A stretch of 14,979 nucleotides of DNA, from the NCBI GenBank assembly GCA_005799475.1, contig SYGQ01000022.1, positions 1-14,979 of the forward strand, written 5' to 3'. Positions within the stretch are counted from its first letter, which is position 1; every line of letters begins with the position of its first letter. Position numbers and translations under genes: made by a program. Shown piece after piece: positions 11,306 through 14,979 of the stretch. Under the pieces are notes generated by a model, which saw only the letters and a program-made list of their open reading frames with translations, was not told where the DNA came from and ran no database searches. Source of the stretch: Planctomycetia bacterium. Lineage in GTDB: Bacteria > Planctomycetota > Phycisphaerae > Phycisphaerales > SM1A02.

Positions 11306-12445
11306 TCAGGTGATGCCCTTGAGTCGCATCTTGAGTTCCTCGGGCCGTGGCGTCGCCTCGATCGCGACGCGCTGATGCACCATCTCAGACTCCACGAGCT
11401 CGACGAGCGCCGTCGTGAAGTCGAGCATGCCCTCGTCCTTGCTCGACTTGATCACATCGAGGAGGTCGCCTTCGCGGCCGTCGAGGATGTACTTCTGCAC
11501 TGCGGGCGTGTTGAGCAGGATTTCTAGGGCGGGGACACGCGCGATCTCAGGCTTCAGCGTCGGCAGGAGTTTCTGGTAGATGATCGCGCGAAGGTTGTAG
11601 GCGAGCAGTTTGCGGATCTGATCGCGCTCGTTCTCGGGGAAGAGGTCATAGATGCGGCCGAAGGTCTGCCAGGCGCTCGAGGCGTGAATGGTGCCGAACA
11701 CAAGGTGCCCCGTCTCGGCAGCGCGAACGGCGGCTTCGAAGGTTTCGTAATCGCGCATTTCGCCGACGAGGCAGATGTCTGGATTCTCGCGCACGAGGGC
11801 GCGAAGCGCGTCGTCGAAGTTTGTGCAGTCGATGCCGATCTCGCGCTGGTTGATCGTCGCTTTGACATCCGTGAAGATGTATTCGATCGGGTCCTCGCTG
11901 GTGACGATGTGGACCTTCTTGCGCTCGTTCACATACTGGAGCATGGCAGCAATCGAGGTGGACTTGCCGCTGCCGGTCACTCCGGAAAAGAGAATGAGTC
12001 CCTGCGCCATCATCGCGACATCGCCGAGCATCGATCGCAGGCCAAGTTCCTCAAAGGTCTTGATCTTGCTCGTGATGAGGCGGGCGGCGACAGCCGGGCG
12101 GCCGCGGGCCATGAAGAGATTCACTCGGAACCGTCGGCCGTGGTCGAAATCGAACGCGAAGTCCATCGATCCATGGCGCCGGAAGTGGTCGAGCTGATTG
12201 GGATCGAGGATGTCCTTGGCCACCTGGAACATCAGGTCATCGGTGATCGACGGCGTCGCGAGATCCCGGAGCGCGCCGCGATGGCGAACGCGCGGCGGGA
12301 GCCCAGCTTTCACGATGAGATCGCTGCCCTCGATCTTGATAATCGCGGCGAGCCACGAGTTCCACGCCTTGCGCCCTTCACCGGGATGGGTACCCCGTGT
12401 GTCCGTGGAGACTGGAGTGAGAAGTTCCTTGCGTGGGTCGCTCAA
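11306..12445 (-). CDS. pilT: PilT-type twitching motility / retraction ATPase
   Basis: A 379-residue cytoplasmic hexameric ATPase of the PilT family, which depolymerises type IV pili. All catalytic motifs are intact: Walker A GVTGSGKS (155-162, Lys161), Asp box SEDPIEYI (183-190), Walker B PDICLVGE (222-229, Glu229), and His box GHLVFGTIH (246-254) followed by FGRIYDLFP. The N-terminal region (about 25-130) matches the PAS-like PilT N domain (SDLIVKAGLPPRVR). The reading frame begins with TTG at 12445, with GGGAG about 8 bases upstream; no in-frame ATG precedes the conserved region, so a shorter start at a GTG or ATC-like codon is unlikely. PilT versus PilU cannot be settled. It is the first gene of the operon with the degenerate PilB-like gene and the CvpA-like gene. 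No pilin or other pil genes lie in the window. Confidence 0.9.
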   Translation of the reverse strand: MSDPRKELLTPVSTDTRGTHPGEGRKAWNSWLAAIIKIEGSDLIVKAGLPPRVRHRGALRDLATPSITDDLMFQVAKDILDPNQLDHFRRHGSMDFAFDFDHGRRFRVNLFMARGRPAVAARLITSKIKTFEELGLRSMLGDVAMMAQGLILFSGVTGSGKSTSIAAMLQYVNERKKVHIVTSEDPIEYIFTDVKATINQREIGIDCTNFDDALRALVRENPDICLVGEMRDYETFEAAVRAAETGHLVFGTIHASSAWQTFGRIYDLFPENERDQIRKLLAYNLRAIIYQKLLPTLKPEIARVPALEILLNTPAVQKYILDGREGDLLDVIKSSKDEGMLDFTTALVELVESEMVHQRVAIEATPRPEELKMRLKGIT

Positions 12446-12497
12446 CGAACGGTCGCTCCCGATGGTCGAAGATTCGAGAGGCTAGCAGAGAGCCGCA

Positions 12498-12513
12498 ACC
12501 GTCGCATGACGGT
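12498..12513. repeat. Inverted repeat upstream of guaB (possible operator)
   Basis: ACCGTC-gcat-GACGGT is a perfect 6-bp inverted repeat with a 4-base centre, in the 106-bp gap between the divergent pilT and guaB starts. It ends 3 bases before the candidate guaB -35 element, a position compatible with a regulator site. The same gap also holds TCGAA-ga-TTCGA at 12466-12477, nearer pilT. Confidence 0.4.
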
Positions 12514-12516
12514 GAT

Positions 12517-12545
12517 TTGACGAAACGCCGCCCGGCGAGGATCAT
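12517..12545 (+). promoter_or_regulatory. Candidate guaB promoter
   Basis: TTGACG (12517-12522, 5 of 6 to consensus) and GATCAT (12540-12545, 4 of 6) are separated by 17 bases. Initiation 7 bases downstream would fall on the guaB ATG at 12552, implying a leaderless message. Against this, GAGGAT at 12537-12542 could instead be a Shine-Dalgarno site for a transcript started further upstream. Confidence 0.35.
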
Positions 12546-12551
12546 CCCCCA

Positions 12552-14027
12552 ATGGAGCCCAAGATTGTCGGCGATGGCATCACCTTCGATGATGTCCTCC
12601 TGATTCCGAGGATGAGTTCGGTGGTTCCCGAACAGGCGGATACGGCCACTCGGTTCACTCGGGGGATTTCGATTGGACTGCCGATCGCCTCGGCCCCAAT
12701 GGACACAGTCACCGAGTCGACGCTCGCCCGGGCGCTCGCACAAGAGGGCGGAATCGGCATCATTCACAAAAACATGTCGCCCGCGCAGCAGGCGAGCGAG
12801 GTCGCCAAGGTTAAGCGCAGTGAGAACGGCGTCATTACCGACCCGGTGACACTCAGCCCGAGTGACTCGGTTGATCGAGCGAAGGCGCTGATGGCTGAAC
12901 AGGGGGTGAGCGGATTCCCAGTGACGGAAGATGGCTCACGGCGCGGACGACTCGTCGGCATTCTGACTCGGCGCGACATGCGGTTCGTCGCCAAGAGCAC
13001 GGGGCTGACGACGGTCGGCGACGCGATGACGAGGGTCAGTCTCGCCACGGGGAGGCTGGCGACCTCGCTCGCGGATGCGGAAGCAACGATGATCGCCGCG
13101 CGTGTCGAGAAACTGCCGCTTGTGGATGAGCGCGGGTGCCTCGCGGGCCTTGTGACGATGCGCGACATCGACAACACCCGGCGGTTCCCGCGTGCGTGCC
13201 GCGATTCCCGCGGCCGACTGCGAGTCGGCGCGTCCATCGGTGTGGCCCAGTACGAGCGCGCCGAGGCGCTGATCGCTGCAGAGGTCGATGTCATCATCGT
13301 TGACACCGCGCACGGACACAGTCGCAATGTCATCGACACGGTGCGGGAACTCAAGAAGCGATTCACGATCGAGATCGTCGCGGGAAATGTCGGCACCGCC
13401 GACGGGGCGAAGGCGCTCGTCGATGCGGGAGCCGATGCGGTCAAGGTCGGCATCGGTCCAGGGTCGATCTGCACGACGCGGGTGGTGACCGGCGTGGGCG
13501 TTCCCCAGATCACGGCGATCATGGAAGCGGTGCGGGAGGCCGAGCGTTCGGGAGTGCCCGTCATCGCCGACGGCGGCATCCGATTGAGCGGCGACATCGC
13601 GAAGGCGATCGCGGCGGGGGCGCACTCGGTGATGCTCGGCGGGCTGTTCGCGGGACTCGACGAGAGCCCGGGCGAACTCGTTTTGCACAGCAACCGGCGA
13701 TTCAAGGCCTATCGCGGGATGGGCAGCGAGGGCGCAATGATGGCTGGAAGTGCCGACCGCTACGGACAAGGCGGCTCGCGCAAGTTCGTCCCCGAGGGCG
13801 TCGAGGGACGCGTGCCCTACCGCGGGTCCTTGAGCGACTTCGTCTTCCAGATGGTGGGCGGGTTGAGGAGCGCGATGGGCTACTGCGGCTGCGCGACGAT
13901 CGAAGAGTTCCGCGCCTGCGCGCAGTTCATGAAGGTCACCTCGGCAACGGTCGTTGAGAACCATCCGCACGACATCCAGATCACGAAGGAATCGCCGAAT
14001 TACTCTCGCGGTCCTCAAGGCGAGTGA
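12552..14027 (+). CDS. guaB: Inosine-5'-monophosphate dehydrogenase
   Basis: A 491-residue cytoplasmic enzyme oxidising IMP to XMP with NAD+, the first committed step of GMP synthesis. The catalytic loop GIGPGSICTTRVVTG holds Cys307. The phosphate-binding IADGGIRLSGDIAKAI (338-353), the NAD-side DTAHGHS (251-257), and the flap YRGMGSEGAM with RYGQGGSRKFVPEGVEGRVPY (387-423) are all present. Two CBS domains interrupt the barrel (about 97-148 and 156-210), as in most bacterial enzymes. Length and start are normal (MEPKIVGDGITFDDVLLIPR). It is divergent from pilT, with the shared 106-bp gap holding an inverted repeat and a promoter candidate. It converges on tRNA-Leu, leaving only 8 bp between its stop and the tRNA 3' end, with no terminator hairpin visible. 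Confidence 0.97.
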   Translation: MEPKIVGDGITFDDVLLIPRMSSVVPEQADTATRFTRGISIGLPIASAPMDTVTESTLARALAQEGGIGIIHKNMSPAQQASEVAKVKRSENGVITDPVTLSPSDSVDRAKALMAEQGVSGFPVTEDGSRRGRLVGILTRRDMRFVAKSTGLTTVGDAMTRVSLATGRLATSLADAEATMIAARVEKLPLVDERGCLAGLVTMRDIDNTRRFPRACRDSRGRLRVGASIGVAQYERAEALIAAEVDVIIVDTAHGHSRNVIDTVRELKKRFTIEIVAGNVGTADGAKALVDAGADAVKVGIGPGSICTTRVVTGVGVPQITAIMEAVREAERSGVPVIADGGIRLSGDIAKAIAAGAHSVMLGGLFAGLDESPGELVLHSNRRFKAYRGMGSEGAMMAGSADRYGQGGSRKFVPEGVEGRVPYRGSLSDFVFQMVGGLRSAMGYCGCATIEEFRACAQFMKVTSATVVENHPHDIQITKESPNYSRGPQGE

Positions 14028-14035
14028 TTCGGGAG

Positions 14036-14121
14036 TGCCGGCGACAGGAATCGAACCTGCACGAGGTGTGAGCCCCAATGGATTTTGAGTCCATCGCGTC
14101 TGCCAGTTCCGCCACGCCGGC
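14036..14121 (-). tRNA. tRNA-Leu, anticodon CAA
   Basis: An 86-base class II tRNA on the minus strand. The acceptor arms GCCGGCG (14121-14115) and CGCCGGC (14043-14037) pair perfectly, with A73 at 14036. The anticodon stem ATGGA/TCCAT encloses the loop CTCAAAA, giving anticodon CAA (14087-14085), which reads UUG. The long variable arm (GGGG...CCTC) and TTCGATT in the T loop are typical of leucine tRNAs. The CCA end is not encoded, so it must be added enzymatically. TATCCT at 14139-14134, 12 bases before the 5' end, is a possible -10 element; no good -35 match is seen. Confidence 0.96.
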
Positions 14122-14164
14122 GCGTGAGCTTCGAGGATAGCGCGGCGCGTGTATCGTGCGGTGA

Positions 14165-14979
14165 GTGGGACGACTGCGGAACGCAAAGTTGGCGGTGAGC
14201 GTGTTCTCGCTGGCGTGCGTGTCGGCGTCAGGCGCCGGGACTGACGCTGTGGCGTGCGTCCCGGGAACGCCGCTGAATGCGGGCGATCTCAACATCTTTC
14301 ATAGCGTGAGCCCGCCTGCGGCGGAAATCCGCGAGCTGGCGTGGCTGGTCATTGCGATCTGCGGCGGGATCTTCGTGCTCGTGGAGGGGGCGCTCGTGTA
14401 CGCGATCGTGAAGTTCCGCGCGCGGCGGACCGATGCGGAAGAGCCACGACAGGTCTTTGGGAGCACCCCCATTGAGATGGCATGGACGATCATCCCGTTG
14501 ATTGTCGTGTTCGTGCTGGCGCTCACCACGGTGCGAACCATCCGCGAGGTGCAGCGCACAGAGGCCCCCGCAGGCGCGCTTGAGGTCGAAGTGATTGGGC
14601 ACCAGTGGTGGTGGGAGTATCGGGTGCCGGGTTCCACCGCGGGCCGAACGATCGTGACCGCCAACGAACTTGTGGTGCCCGTGGGGCGACCGGTGTGGCT
14701 CCGGATGTCTTCGGCGGATGTCATCCACTCGTGGTGGGTGCCGCGGCTCAACGGGAAGACCGACTTGGTACCGGGCCATCCATCGAACACATGGTTCACC
14801 GCCGAGTCCGCTGGGGTGTTCCTTGGCCAGTGCGCCGAGTACTGCGGGACACAGCACGCCAACATGCTGTTGCGCGTTCGTGCGGTCGAAGCACGCGAGT
14901 TCGACGCGTGGCGAGCGCAGCAAGAGCAGCCCCCGGTCGCTGCGGCTGAGGTCAGTGCGGGGCGTGCGAGGTTCCTCGA
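14165..14979 (+). CDS. coxB: Cytochrome c oxidase subunit II (3' end beyond window)
   Basis: An open frame of 271 codons runs to the right edge. It encodes the CuA-bearing subunit of a haem-copper oxidase, which takes electrons from cytochrome c. Order: signal peptide at about 1-24 (MGRLRNAKLAVSVFSLACVSASGA), transmembrane helix 1 at about 58-82, helix 2 at about 104-124, then a periplasmic cupredoxin domain with HQWWWEY (146-152). The CuA ligands are complete: His188 in DVIHSWW, then Cys223, Glu225, Cys227, His231 and Met234 in CAEYCGTQHANM. GTG at 14165 follows an in-frame TGA at 14162; GTGs further in are possible alternatives. The last residues (AEVSAGRARFL) look like the approach to a fused cytochrome c domain, as in caa3-type oxidases. 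The gene is divergent from tRNA-Leu, 43 bp apart. Confidence 0.95.
   Translation, partial: MGRLRNAKLAVSVFSLACVSASGAGTDAVACVPGTPLNAGDLNIFHSVSPPAAEIRELAWLVIAICGGIFVLVEGALVYAIVKFRARRTDAEEPRQVFGSTPIEMAWTIIPLIVVFVLALTTVRTIREVQRTEAPAGALEVEVIGHQWWWEYRVPGSTAGRTIVTANELVVPVGRPVWLRMSSADVIHSWWVPRLNGKTDLVPGHPSNTWFTAESAGVFLGQCAEYCGTQHANMLLRVRAVEAREFDAWRAQQEQPPVAAAEVSAGRARFL

Noticed and set aside
9707..11527. A 606-codon open frame on the plus strand opposite the PilB-like gene
   Set aside because: Its product is Arg/Glu/His-rich with no recognisable domain, while the minus-strand frame has clear family motifs. Long antisense frames are expected opposite high-GC genes.
14036..14121. tRNA-Leu as a mobile-element attachment site
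   Set aside because: No integrase, no direct repeat of the tRNA 3' end and no foreign-looking genes lie nearby; both neighbours are housekeeping genes.
12936..14186. A 416-codon minus-strand open frame opposite guaB
   Set aside because: It lies antisense to an unmistakable IMP dehydrogenase and runs through the tRNA-Leu gene; composition looks like a frame shadow.

Overview
This window looks like a chromosomal segment of a high-GC bacterium of the phylum Planctomycetota, most likely class Phycisphaerae. Two neighbouring secreted proteins carry paired calcium-loop (dockerin-like) C-termini ending in W-G-A-C-P, together with PPC-like beta domains and Cys-Cys modules, a combination typical of Phycisphaerae surface proteins. 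Several starts (GTG, TTG, few clear Shine-Dalgarno sites) also fit that group. The placement is inference from protein style, with no marker-gene phylogeny behind it.

Layout from left to right. (1) Positions 1-3212 hold single-gene units on alternating strands: the start of a secreted protein cut by the left edge (minus), a group II truncated haemoglobin (plus), a SPOR-domain lipoprotein (minus) and a stand-alone AMP-forming acyl-CoA/acyl-ACP ligase (plus). (2) Positions 3209-7669 hold two paralogous secreted, cysteine-rich proteins of 545 and 898 residues (minus). They share one disulfide-type module with the invariant spacing C-x4-CC-x2-VC-x5-CC-x3-WD-x2-C (five copies in total), a second shared beta domain, PPC-like domains and the same C-terminal tail. 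A strong intrinsic terminator and a good promoter candidate separate them, so they appear to be transcribed independently. (3) Positions 7881-12445 form a tight three-gene minus-strand operon: an intact PilT-type ATPase, a membrane-anchored PilB/GspE-like protein whose nucleotide site is degenerate (Walker A lysine replaced by leucine), and a membrane protein with a CvpA-like N-terminus and two beta-rich C-terminal regions. (4) Positions 12552-14979 hold housekeeping genes: guaB (IMP dehydrogenase), tRNA-Leu(CAA) on the minus strand, and the start of coxB (cytochrome c oxidase subunit II with a complete CuA site), cut by the right edge.

The most unusual content is the PilT / pseudo-PilB / CvpA-like operon, which could be a modified type IV pilus or secretion motor with a non-hydrolysing membrane partner, and the Cys-Cys module family in the paralogous surface proteins. 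No insertion sequence, phage gene, CRISPR array or plasmid function is visible.
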